Assembly: GCA_900291925.1 (NCBI GenBank)
Contig: UWYS01000015.1
Coordinates: 310,001 to 374,000, forward strand
Source: Thecaphora thlaspeos
Lineage: Eukaryota > Basidiomycota > Ustilaginomycetes > Urocystidales > Glomosporiaceae
Length of the DNA stretch: 64,000 bases
Reading direction: 5' to 3'
Position 1 is the first letter of the stretch. Every line of letters starts with the position of its first letter. The notes beneath the pieces were generated by a model. It was not told the origin of the DNA and made no database searches. It saw nothing but the letters and a program-made list of their open reading frames with translations. A program made the position numbers and the translations under genes. Positions 22,886-32,792 of the stretch are shown here, in pieces.

Positions 22886-24325
22886 CTATAGAAAGTGGGC
22901 GAGCGAGTAAGCAAGAGTGGATAGGGCGACAAGGGAGCGATGAGTGACACGGTGACGGCGCCATGGCCTTCTTATTACTGTAGCGTGGCGAGCCATTGCG
23001 ACGTCGCCAGGGGTGGCGCGACGTGTAGGGCACCACTGTCTGGCGTAGCGAGGGCTAGGAGGTCTCGGATGATGTATTGACATTTGGTCGGGAGCTGGTG
23101 GGTCACAGCTAGTTAAGTACTGTAAAGTAACTTGGCGGACGGAGGTGGCCCCGAGACGAGAGCAGAGGGCTCGCTTCTGCGCTGAACTCTTTTGACAAGC
23201 GACCACCGCTCGCACAACTGTACCGCCGGCCGCTTGACAGGCTACGGCTGTACCCCCTACTCGTGGCGACAGCACCGACGGAGGAATAAAGCGGGATGCA
23301 AAGCAGCGACGCTCAGTACTGTCATCGCACAGCATTCTACATACATACGTGGCGGTGTCAGATGGTCTCGACACCGCAGCATTCACATATGTACAGTAGC
23401 GCAACCTCACACCATCAGCCAAACGTCTTCTTGCGGCTCTTGCGCCACATCGTCCGACGTTCATGCGGCCGCCGTCGTGTACAGTGACGACGTCGTCGTC
23501 GCAAGTCCGCCCGCTCGCCCGCCCGCCATCCCCCTTCTTTCCCGCCGAGTCGCGAGCGCGAGCGCGGGCAACGGCATACCAACTGATCCTCCTCATCTCC
23601 TCCTGTACATCCACGCCCGATCTGGTACCGCCAGTCCCGTTTGTCTAAACGGAACAGTCCCAGCCGTCATTTGCTTGCATGGTAGTCTTGAGTATGGCAA
23701 GCGAGTGTCGAGCGCAACGCCGCCTCGCCCGCGCTGTGAGAACAAAGGGCTTGGTCCAAGGAGTGTGTGTGCTCGTCGTCGGGACCCGCGTCATTACAGT
23801 ATGGCTCAGTAGCACTCCTGCTTCAGCTCGGGCCGAGATGCGAGAACGTTTTGGCACGAGCAAAAGGTATGCTGACCGTGGCCAGGTGAGGCCAAATGGA
23901 AAAGAGCTCGTCGGCGTCCTCACTCCGTTCTTCGGCATCGACGAGCGCTTAGCCGCGCGGAGATGTGTTGTTCCATCCATGATCACCTTTGTCCGCTCGA
24001 GATCTGTCACAAATAATAGCCATGGACAGGTCGAGATGAGATGGAGCCGCAGCCCAAGCCGAGGTGCGCACGCGTCGTTCGTGCGAGAGAAGCTTGGCCG
24101 GACAAAGCGCCGCTCTACGATTGGGTCCCGCCTTTTCCCGAGGGAAAGGGAAATTCGGCAGCGGCGGCGTACCTCCGAAGGCTTACCTAATCCGGTATTG
24201 CGCGCACCGCCAGACCCGTTCTCTCAGCATCACCTTTGACTTTCCCTTCGCACCACCAGTTTGCCCCCGCGCACTCCGTCTCCTTCTCCATCTCCTTCTC
24301 CTCCCCCGCACCTTTTCTCGTCACC
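22886..24325. other. Gene-poor stretch with TACTGTA motifs
   Basis: No frame here shows homology that I recognise. TACTGTA or its complement occurs at 22976, 23118, 23392 and 23795. The right end is a pyrimidine-rich promoter-like tract before the small gene at 24326. Confidence 0.5.
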
Positions 24326-24592
24326 ATGATAAAACTCTTCACCTCAATACGCACACGTCGACTTGCTACGTCCACCTTTTTCCTAGCTACATTCTGCGCT
24401 TCCATCTTGACGGTCAGCGTATCGGCATCCACCATACTACCCTGCCCTGCCAACCGGGGTAAGACGAGAGGTGCAATGGCAGATGGCGGTACACTGCACG
24501 ACGATACCGAGGACGAAGGAACGAAAGTCGGTCAGAAGGTCGTCCTAACGAGGAAAGGAGGGTGGATAGAGGTCGAACCGCCTAGAAAGTAG
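24326..24592 (+). CDS. Small predicted membrane or organelle protein, unknown function
   Basis: 88 aa from ATG 24326 (CACCATGA context) to TAG. Residues about 5-12 are basic (TSIRTRRLA), followed by one hydrophobic segment (STFFLATFCASILTVSVSAS) ending in ILPCPA, then a polar tail with GQKVVLTRKGGWIEVEPPRK. The layout resembles small mitochondrial inner-membrane or assembly proteins with a basic-hydrophobic N-terminus, but a secretory signal anchor is equally possible. A CT-rich leader precedes it, as for other genes here. I do not recognise the family. Confidence 0.5.
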   Translation: MIKLFTSIRTRRLATSTFFLATFCASILTVSVSASTILPCPANRGKTRGAMADGGTLHDDTEDEGTKVGQKVVLTRKGGWIEVEPPRK

Positions 24593-25676
24593 ATCGTCGA
24601 CCTGCACCGAATGGTGGAAAGGCAACTTTTGCGATGAACGTCGTCTAGCGACCTCACCTCACCTCAACGGCGCGAGATGGACGACCCCATCGCGCCCTCC
24701 CGCCACAAGCTGAGCATCGCAAGTTGCACACCCACCCTGTCGACCGATCGTTCAACCTCGCCGTTCGAAGAGGACTTCATTAAACTTTCATCTTCACACA
24801 TTCCACAGGAGCATGCCGCGGCCACCTCGCCACACCACTCTCACGACTTCAACGACCGCGCACATCGCACGCCACAACTCCTCGTCCCCACTCCATCTCC
24901 AAAAGCATCATAGACCTTCAGCGCCCTCTCCATCCTTTCCATCTTTCACCCTTGTCGCGATCCTGCACCACCACTCTTTCAGGACGTCTGTCTCCTCCAA
25001 AACAACAACAAAAGACCGACCCTTTAAAAAAAACGCTCATCTGTAACAACGCACGCTCCTCTTTATTCGGCTTATACCCCCCTCCCCCTTTCTCGGTCCG
25101 CCTAGCCCATCGCTCCGCAGATATCACACATCTGTTCTCTGCCATCAATCCGTACGTATTTGTACATCCTCTGTCTCAGACATCGCTCGTCTGTCGCCCT
25201 GACTGAATCGAAAGCATCGCACAAGTCCAAAGCGTCTCCACAAAACCCTAACCGCTGTCGAACAATGATATCGAGAATAGATGTACGTTGCGTGTGCAAT
25301 ACGCAAAGCCCTAACGACAGACAAAGAAACAAACGAGACGCACCAAATGAAGTAGGATGGAGAGGCAAAGAAGACAAAAAGGTAGGCAAGGAGTCAAGAG
25401 AGGCGGACTTGAAGGTGCAGCGTTCAATAAGAGACGTCGACATGATGGATGGAGAGGAGCAAAGTCCGTTGCGGTAGAGACGACGAGCAGGGATGAAAAC
25501 GAGTTGTGTAGTATAGTGAATCGACTCTCGAAGAGGTAGGCCCGAGAGGAGCAGAAGAGGGCTGGCGAGGTGGTGTGGCGCGTGCCGAGTCGAAAGGGAG
25601 CCAATCTTTGAAAGGCTGGCGTTGGTTGGCCAGGCGGCCGAACGGGCGGGCTGACTGGCGGTAAGAGGTAGTCGCC
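24593..25676. other. Intergenic, convergent
   Basis: Frames such as 24677-24913 (+) have no recognisable content. Pyrimidine-rich in the first half. No gene called. Confidence 0.5.
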
Positions 25677-26891
25677 CTACATGACGACGCACTTAGAAGG
25701 TTGAGGTTCCGGTCCACCATCTTGCAGGTCCTTTTCCGTCTGGCCAAGCATCAGCTCGAACACCTTGACTGTGGGAGCGGTAAGATTGGTAAGCGGAGGA
25801 AGCAACGTGGCGTGTTAGGAAGCGCAGCGATAGAGGGAGACGAGGAACCCGCTCGGCGTTGCGGAGGCTACTCACGGACGTTGGCATTGTGCCTGGCGCT
25901 GGTCTCGATCCAGGCGCACTGAAGCTGCTGCGAGAGCGCCTTGCCCTCTGCCTCAGTCACTTGTCTGTGGTCGGCGCACGAAACCACGAGGCGCGAGAGA
26001 GCGAATGTCAGCGTTCAAGTAGGGAGACGGACGACCTTGCGAGCCTGCTCTACTCTACTCACCTTTGGATGTGCAGGTCGCTCTTCTGGCCGACGATGAC
26101 GCAGGGGACGTGCTCTGTGCCAGTGTAATTTAGGATCTTGTCGTAGACGGTCTGGATCATCTCGAAGCTGTTGCGCGAGGCGATGCTGTAGACGAGGACG
26201 TAGCCGTGGATGCCGATGGCATGCTTGGAATTGAGGATGGAGTACTCGTCCTGAGTGCAGAGCGGTCGCGGGACGGGCGGAGGAGCATGGACAAGGATGG
26301 AGAGATGGAGGGATGAGCTTCGGTGTCAGTCTGCCGTTCCTCGCTTTGCCGACTTGGGGCTTCTGCGCGAATGAGGACAAGGATGGGCCATCCTCAGTCG
26401 GCGCAGAGCTGCCTCGCCGCATGACTCGACAGCACAGACTGTGATGCCATCGTCGTAGCCTGTGTGCTGCCGAGCAGGGGCAGTGGAGCGACGTTTGACC
26501 GGCCGGCTGGCCGGCGATGCTCTGCTAGTGCCACGCGTGCTCACCTGACCAGCTGTGTCGATGATGTCGCAGTCGTACTCCTGGCCCTTGTAGGTGATGA
26601 CCTTCTGAAAGATGTTTTCGATGGTGGGGTAGTAGGCGTCGACGAAGGCGTCCTCAACGTATCTGACGATCAGCGAGGACTTGCCTGTGGAAGCGGGAGG
26701 GAACGTCCGATGATCCGATGCCCATGTCAGCGCAGCTGGACGAGCGGACGGGCGAGTGAGGCAAGGCGGGCCGCTTCCGGATAGGCGGTTCCGCGCGCGC
26801 CTGATTACCGCTACTCACCAACGGATCTTGAGCCGAGGACGGCAACCTTCCGCTTCTTGCGCAGATCGGAGCTTCCGGGGGCGGCAGACAT
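25677..26891 (-). CDS. RHB1: Rheb-type small GTPase (TORC1 activator)
   Basis: Five exons: 26891-26819, 26684-26545, 26250-26063, 25964-25876, 25768-25677; 193 aa, all phases consistent. G1 GSRSVGKSS keeps the Rheb-type Arg-Ser after the first glycine; effector loop YYPTIENIF; G3 DTAGQDEYS; G5 ETSAR; C-terminal CVVM is a CaaX box for farnesylation. G4 reads GQKSDL, so the usual Asn of NKxD, which contacts guanine, is Gln. Rheb-GTP activates TORC1 at the vacuole or lysosome, and TSC2 is its usual GAP. Introns of 111-294 bases carry GTGAGT/GTGAGC donors. Confidence 0.95.
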
Positions 26892-28036
26892 GATGGCAGC
26901 GAGTGTCGTGCTGTGCGTACGGCGAGACCAAGCAAACCAAAGCGCGGTCGACAACAGAGGAGGAGGGAGGATGAGCTGGAGGATGAGCTGGAGGATGAGC
27001 CGGCAGGGACGGATCCGAGAGTGGGCTTCGAGCTTGCTTGGAGCGAGTTTCAAGAGACCGGAGGAGATTAAAAGGCAACGACGACGACGAGCTGGCTGGG
27101 GTCGCAGAGCGCTGGTAGACCACCCCGAGAGAGCGATGGACGTGTGGTGGTGAGATGAAAATCCGGTGGGTGTGACCGGTAAGAGATATATGGAGAGAGA
27201 GTGGGGAAGATCGAAGCCGTCGAGGCGAGGAGAGCGTGGTCGGTAAGAGGTGAGTCTCGTGTGTCGTAGGCCGAGCGGAGGGGTCTGCGACGTGCCAGCC
27301 TCGGTTTCCTGCGAGGCGAAGGCGAGATGCTGCAGGTCGAAGGCCGCCTTGCTTGAGGGTGTGCGGTATGGTGTGGTGTGGGGAGGGGGGATTTGCTTAC
27401 CTGCCTGCTTTGGCTTCCGGGCCAAACGAGGCTCGCGCCAGAGGAGGCCGCGGCTGCGCTGCCTTGCCCGCCTGCCTGCCTGCTTGCCTGCTTGCCTGCT
27501 CTAGCGCCCGCCCGCCCAGCCGGCCAGGCGCGCGAGCAAGTCTAATTAACAGGGTTCACAGGGCTGCTGCCATGACTCGCCCGGCCACAGATCATCGGAG
27601 CAATGGCCGAGCTGACGGCCTCGACTCAACGTCGGGATGCCGGGTCGTCGGCGGGCTGCCGCTTCCACAAGGGCTTCGGATGCACCCGCGCGGCAGCCCA
27701 GCCCTAAAACGCACGGACCCGCCCGTTTCGCGCTCCCTGCGGCCCTCCACCCGCCGGCCGCCTCGGACGCTGCTTTGCCACCAGCAACCACACCCCCTTC
27801 CATCCCCTCGTCCCCTCGTTGTCTCGCTCATTGCGTCCACATCGGACAAGCATCCGACGGTGCCGCGATTTCCGAAGCCGGTACGAATGGCCTAGCGAGC
27901 AGCTCTGCTACCGCCCTCTTCGCCCCTCCCGAACTCACGACATACGGCGAGGATTGACTCGTCCCGCAGCCGCCACCTGGACGAGAAGCCTGGAGCGAGG
28001 AGCAGAGACACCAAGCCTGCAGCAAAACTCGCAGAG
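26892..28036. promoter_or_regulatory. Divergent promoter RHB1 / GYP8-like, with short repeats
   Basis: No gene seen. Contains a 12-base GGAGGATGAGCT repeat, three copies (26966-27000), and a CCTG/CTTG tetranucleotide tract (27470-27500). Confidence 0.5.
26966..27000. repeat. 12-base tandem repeat, three copies
   Basis: Unit GGAGGATGAGCT, the last copy nearly complete, in the RHB1 leader region. Confidence 0.85.
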
Positions 28037-30183
28037 ATGACACAACGAGAATTATCGTGGCTGGAGCAGCTTCAGCGTCGCTCGCTCCAAGCCGATGGCT
28101 TCGACCGCAATCTCGACGGGAAACAGTCCGCTGGCTTCCGAAAGGTCGCATGGTGAGTTTGATGTGATGCCGACGATGCCTTGAGTGTATGGGGAGGCTG
28201 AAATTAGCCTGACTTGCTCTTTCTGTCAGGCTATACCTCCTGGGTGTCACCGATGACCTCGCCGTCGAGGACGACAACACGCCCGCCAAGGTCACGGCAG
28301 GCTCCCTATCGCTATCCCGCACCAGCCGCAGCGACTGCGTCGCCTCCCAGGCTTCTTCTGCATCGTCCCGCTCTGCGAACGATGCTAGGAGTGACACGCT
28401 GGCGGACAGCGTGGATCAGCCAGTCAGCACGCCGGCCTCGAGTCCGCGGCTGGACCTGGTCCGCGATGGTGAGCGGATCCCGCTCGACACAGACGGCTGG
28501 CAGATACCAACGCTCGAGGCCGTTTCGATCGATGACACTGCAGGCGCCTCAGGGTCGGCGCAACAGCAGCATCAGCAACATGGATTGGCGGTGGCGACGC
28601 AGGAGGGCGACCAGTGGGAGACGGTGTCCAGCAAAAAGGCAAAGGCTCTGCAGAGGCGTAGGAACTCCAAACGACCGCCGCCGCAGCTGGACGAGGAAAC
28701 GGAGAAAGCAACGTTAGCCGCGCCTGGTCCTGACGACGCAAACAAAGCTTTCGCATCGTCATCGCTGTCGCCGTCAGATTCGCCAGCGGCTGCGGTGCAG
28801 CGACCGTCGCCAGCGGAGGGCACGACGAAGACGTCCAAGATGAAGAAGAAGGGCAAGAAGGGCGCAGCGGCCAAAGCCGACCCAAGCGCGGGCGGGTCTT
28901 TGCTCGCCAGCCTGGCGCCCCACCGGGACGAAGAGCAGGTGGACAAAGACATCCGTCGCAGCTTTGTCGGGCCCGCCTTTGCCAGCCAGACGGCCGAGGA
29001 GCGCGCGCTACGACGCAAGCAGCTGGAAGAGGTGGTGCTCTTTGTGCTACGACGGCACCCTTCGCTCAGCTACTACCAGGGTTACCACGACGTCATCAGC
29101 GTCCTCGTTGTCGCCCTCTCCTCCTATCCTCTCCGCCGCGACGTCGAGACCACCACAGCCGACTCTCCACTTTGGACGTCGGATTCGGACCGCGACCACA
29201 CCGTTGCGGCAGCCGAAAAGCTCTCGCTTCACTTTGTCCGAGACAGCATGACGCACGATCTCGACCCGATCATGGGCCACCTCAAGCTACTATGCAACCT
29301 CGTTCGCACATGCGACGCCTCGCTCGCCTCGACGATGGAAACGGCCTCCTCGTTGCCCTTCTTCGCGCTCTCCTGGCTCCTCACGATGTTCGCCCACGAC
29401 CTAGAGGAACAGGGCCTGGTCCAGAGATTCTTCGACTTTATACTGTCGCACGGCCCTGCCAGCGTGATGTATTGCTGTGCGGCGGTAGTGTTACTATCGA
29501 AAAGGGAGGAGGTGGAGGCGTTGGACGACGACGAGAGGGAGGATCCGGCGATGTTGCACATGACATTGAGCAGACTGCCTAGATTCACTCTCGACGAGGA
29601 GGAGTCATTGGAGATGGTGGAGGCCAAGGGTCTATACGAAGATCCAGACGTCGACACGCCCAGTTCACGAGTAGACGGTATCGCTGCGGGAAAGGACAAG
29701 ACGACACAACCGATGCTTGCGCTCACGCGATTCCTCTCCAAGGCGAAAGAACTGATGCTTCGTCATCCACTATCATCTTCCTCGCTTGGCGCGAACAAGG
29801 TAATGGGATGTAACAGTGTCCTATTCACCTGGTCGAACCATCTCTCGACCTCTCACACTCCACAAGAATGGGAACAACTCAACATTCTCTCCGAACGAAT
29901 CATGGATGATATTTCATCGATCGTTCTTGATTCAAAACCTACCCCCCCTCCCTCTTCTTCATTCGAAGACGAAAAGATGAAAAGGCACAAACTCCTACGC
30001 TACGACGATAACAAGACAAAAGATGTCGTACTAGGTACGTTGGTAGCTGTGGTGGGTGTTGCAGGAGTAATGATGGTATTATATGTAGAGGGAAGGGAAA
30101 GAGGTCAGGTTAATGATCTGATCGCTATCATGGGTAGGGTTGTAGGTTGGTTGGGTGGGGGCGTGAGGGGACCAGGTATGTAG
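28037..30183 (+). CDS. GYP8: TBC-domain Rab GAP of the Gyp8/TBC1D20 type, tail-anchored
   Basis: Exons 28037-28152 and 28230-30183, 689 aa. Splicing joins FRKVAW to LYLLGV. The TBC domain is split by a long Ser/Gln-rich insert (about residues 60-270). The catalytic pair is present: Arg282 in VDKDIRRSF (IxxDxxR type) and Gln322 in YYQGYHD. PFFALSWLLTMFAHDL and VQRFFDFILSHGP follow. Near residue 640 one hydrophobic segment (VVLGTLVAVVGVAGVMMVLY) forms a tail anchor, as in TBC1D20 and yeast Gyp8, which act on Ypt1/Rab1 at the ER and Golgi. The upstream start MTQRELSWLEQL has no competing ATG nearby. Confidence 0.88.
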
Positions 30184-30429
30184 CGTGGCGAGGTGATACG
30201 ATGCTCAAAAAAAAAGAAAAAAGAAAACGTGAGATAAAAACAAAAGTCCCACAGGCCTTGGAGGTCTTGTCTCTTCCATCTCTCGTCTCGCGCAACGATG
30301 CACAGACGCACCTCACGCACGGGTACGTCAGGGACAACTGGCGGATGCTCTGTGTAATGTGTTGGATTCTACGAGGTGCTCTCATCGGAGGTGGTACAGC
30401 AACGAAGCGGCAATAGTGGCCGGACCGAC

Positions 30430-31706
30430 TCAGAGCGCCAGGCTGTGCGCGGGATGAGAGTGGGTGCGAGGAGTCAAGACGGCGGTCACAAGGGTCAGCA
30501 GGTCCGGTCTCTTTTTTTACACGCCAGATCATTGCGATGCTCCCACTCACTAGTCGCGGATCTCTGCTTCGCTGAGCTTCCTAAACACGGGCGCCTCTTT
30601 ACCGCTCCCGGCGACGGGCCCGACGGTCGACGTGCCAATGATGCCAATCTCGATGGTGTGTTCCGTCATCTGGCCCTCGAAGCCCTCCTTCAACGTGAGT
30701 AGCGCCGTGTGGATGGCGTCCTCCTGGCTGATGTCGTCGTTGTACCTCTTTTCCAGGAATGTCTTTGCGTTGACCATGTTCTTGCCGATTGCGCTCGCCT
30801 TCCACATAAAGTAGGAACCGGACGGGTCGACCTGGTAGAGCGAAGGGCCGCGCGCCGAGTCGAAGCCGGCGACAAGGAGCGAAACGCCAAACGGACGGAC
30901 ACCGCCGCGCTGTGTCGCCTGCTGCATGACGGTGGCAATCTCCTGTACGAGGACGCGCGTCGGCGGGTACTCGCCGTAGATCTTCCAATAGGCCTGGGCC
31001 GACTTGCGCGCTGACGCGACCAGCACGCGAAAGTCCGGGCCCATTCCAGAGTAGACGATTCCGATGTTGGGGCAGATGAGCGAGACCTTTTCGAGCGCAG
31101 AGTCGTCAACTAGCGGCGAAGGCGGGCGCTTTTCCGTTGCAATCACGATGGCGTTCGAGGCTGCGAGGGAAGAGGGGCGTGCGGAGAGGCAGAGCAGAAG
31201 AAAGGGGCGGAAGGAGCTGTGGTGGTCAGACTGGCGGATGGACTGGTGGCGGAGGCAGAGAGCCCAAGAAGGGGAGATCACGCACCCTTGATGCCGAGAC
31301 TGGTGGCTCCTGCTGATACTGCCGCAAGCGCATGTTCGATCTGGACGAGCTGTTGGATTCGAAGCGGGCGAGTGGTTTGAAGAAGACAGGAGTGAGCCGA
31401 CATGTCCGGTCGGGTACGATGCGAGTGGATCGGAGCGTCGTAGCTCGGCTTGTGAGGGAAGGAATAGGGTAGGGGGCGCTCACCTTGCCGCTCGGGGAGA
31501 ACGTTGTCAGCGAGAAGCTGGTGGGTCGCAAGGAAGGACGGTAAGCGCAGAGTGGTGGCGATACGGGTCAGTATCTGCACTGCGTTGTCCCGGAAAGCCA
31601 AGGGCCGATGACAGCAGAATGATTCGAGAGGGTCTGGGGTGCTTGTGTGGTGCTGGTGGTGCTCCTCCACTTACCTGTAGGCGCCTTCACCGGCCCCTGC
31701 GCTCAT
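30430..31706 (-). CDS. PRE8: 20S proteasome subunit alpha-2
   Basis: Five exons: 31706-31675, 31517-31484, 31349-31286, 31160-30551, 30442-30430; 250 aa, phases consistent. The N-terminus [13 protein letters not shown] joins [21 protein letters not shown], the canonical alpha-subunit gate region. Then [53 protein letters not shown] and [13 protein letters not shown], all alpha-2 hallmarks. The last exon has 13 bases: the donor GTGAGT at 30550 overlaps an apparent TAG stop, and splicing to acceptor ACAG (30443) gives RDYLAL, matching the alpha-2 DYL tail. Without that splice the protein would end at RD. It sits in the outer ring of the core particle. Confidence 0.96.
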
Positions 31707-32353
31707 GTTGGTCTTGCTTGTGTGGAGTGTTGGCTGGTGTTGCAAGGTCGGCGACGGTTAGATGTGCGATCTGGTGGCGATAAGAGAGGGGGAGAGAGAG
31801 AGAGAGAGAGCAGTGCTGTGTGCGGTGGTGCTGTTGGAGGTGGTGGTCGAGGCTGATGGTCAAGGTTGGTGGTGCGTAGAGGCGGCAGCTTCTGAGCAAG
31901 CCAACCAAAGTGGAGCAAGGCAGGCGGGCGCGGCCCTGTGGGCCCTGGCGCTGCGTGGCCTGGGCGCGCCTCGATCACCCCGCCCCGATCACCCCGTCCC
32001 CCGCCTCCCGCAGCGCGCAGGCCGCCCTTTGAGCTCAGCCAGCGCTCGCCTCTCATATGCTCCTGACTACGCCACTGCTTTCTGGCTGCGCCTCACACGT
32101 GCCTCGCAGGCAAGTAGGTCTGTGTAGCCGCAAAGCGGTCAAGTTCTGACGCTCTCTCTCTGCGCAACGGCTCCAACGTCGAACAGCAGGCCCGGGAAGA
32201 GTGCGCAGCTGTAGCACGCTCAGGCGAACGGTCGCCGCTGCGAGCTGCGCGCTGTCCTTGCTATACCACACCGTCTGCTCTGTATACAGCACGCTTGCTT
32301 AATGCTTCGCCTTCGGCCGTCCCGTCTGAGTGTGAGCGAGTGCAGAGCTCGTC

Positions 32354-32452
32354 GGACAAGGCGGTCAAGGCGGACAAGGCGGACAAGGCGGTCAAGGCGG
32401 TCAAGGCGGTCAAGGCGGTCAAGGCGGTCAAGGCGGTCAAGGCGCGCAAGGC
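32354..32452. repeat. 9-base minisatellite, 11 copies
   Basis: Units GGTCAAGGC and GGACAAGGC in tandem, the last copy degenerate. In one frame it would spell VKA/DKA repeats, but no gene is supported there. Confidence 0.9.
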
Positions 32453-32520
32453 AGCGCTGATAAAATCGGGCTGCACGGTGGGCATCGGGGTGAGGGCGGT
32501 GGCTGAGATAAGGATGTGCG

Positions 32521-32537
32521 TGACTCCCGCTTGACTC
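32521..32537 (+). promoter_or_regulatory. Two TGACTC boxes, Gcn4/CPC1-like sites
   Basis: TGACTC at 32521-32526 and 32532-32537, about 260 bases before the ARG8 start. TGACTC is the core of fungal general amino acid control sites; use here is inferred. Confidence 0.45.
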
Positions 32538-32792
32538 GCTCCTTTTTGGGCGACAGCCAGAAGATTTACGTACTGTAGTTGCAGGCGCTCATCCCGTTCG
32601 CCCTCGACCCTCTACCCTGCCGCCGCCGCCGCTACCGCTGCCTTACCGTCACTCTACACCCGACCATCACCTCACCACCCTGCCTGGACTGCCGCCGTTC
32701 ACCTACCCTTCAACCAGCCACACCTTTCCCACACAGGACACAGGACACAGCACACGCACACGCACACGCACACGCACGTCGCCTCGCCCGCC

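Larger units (their letters stand above)
31707..32792. promoter_or_regulatory. Divergent promoter PRE8 / ARG8-CBP6
   Basis: About 1.1 kb between two start codons. Holds a short GA run (about 31791-31810), a minisatellite, a TACTGTA (32571-32577) and a CACACG-rich leader before the ARG8 start. Confidence 0.55.

Noticed and set aside
22886..23614. 242-codon minus frame next to the BBE fragment, considered as its missing N-terminus
   Set aside because: No FAD-binding motif, no hydrophobic core pattern; Arg/Cys-rich random composition.
23679..24239. 186-codon plus frame
   Set aside because: Begins with a non-ATG or unsupported start, basic random composition, no family.
24677..24913. 78-codon plus frame after the small membrane protein
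   Set aside because: Pro/Ser/His-rich without similarity; a possible small gene but unsupported.
30550..30552. TAG as the true stop of PRE8
   Set aside because: The donor overlapping it and the acceptor at 30443 restore the conserved alpha-2 C-terminus.
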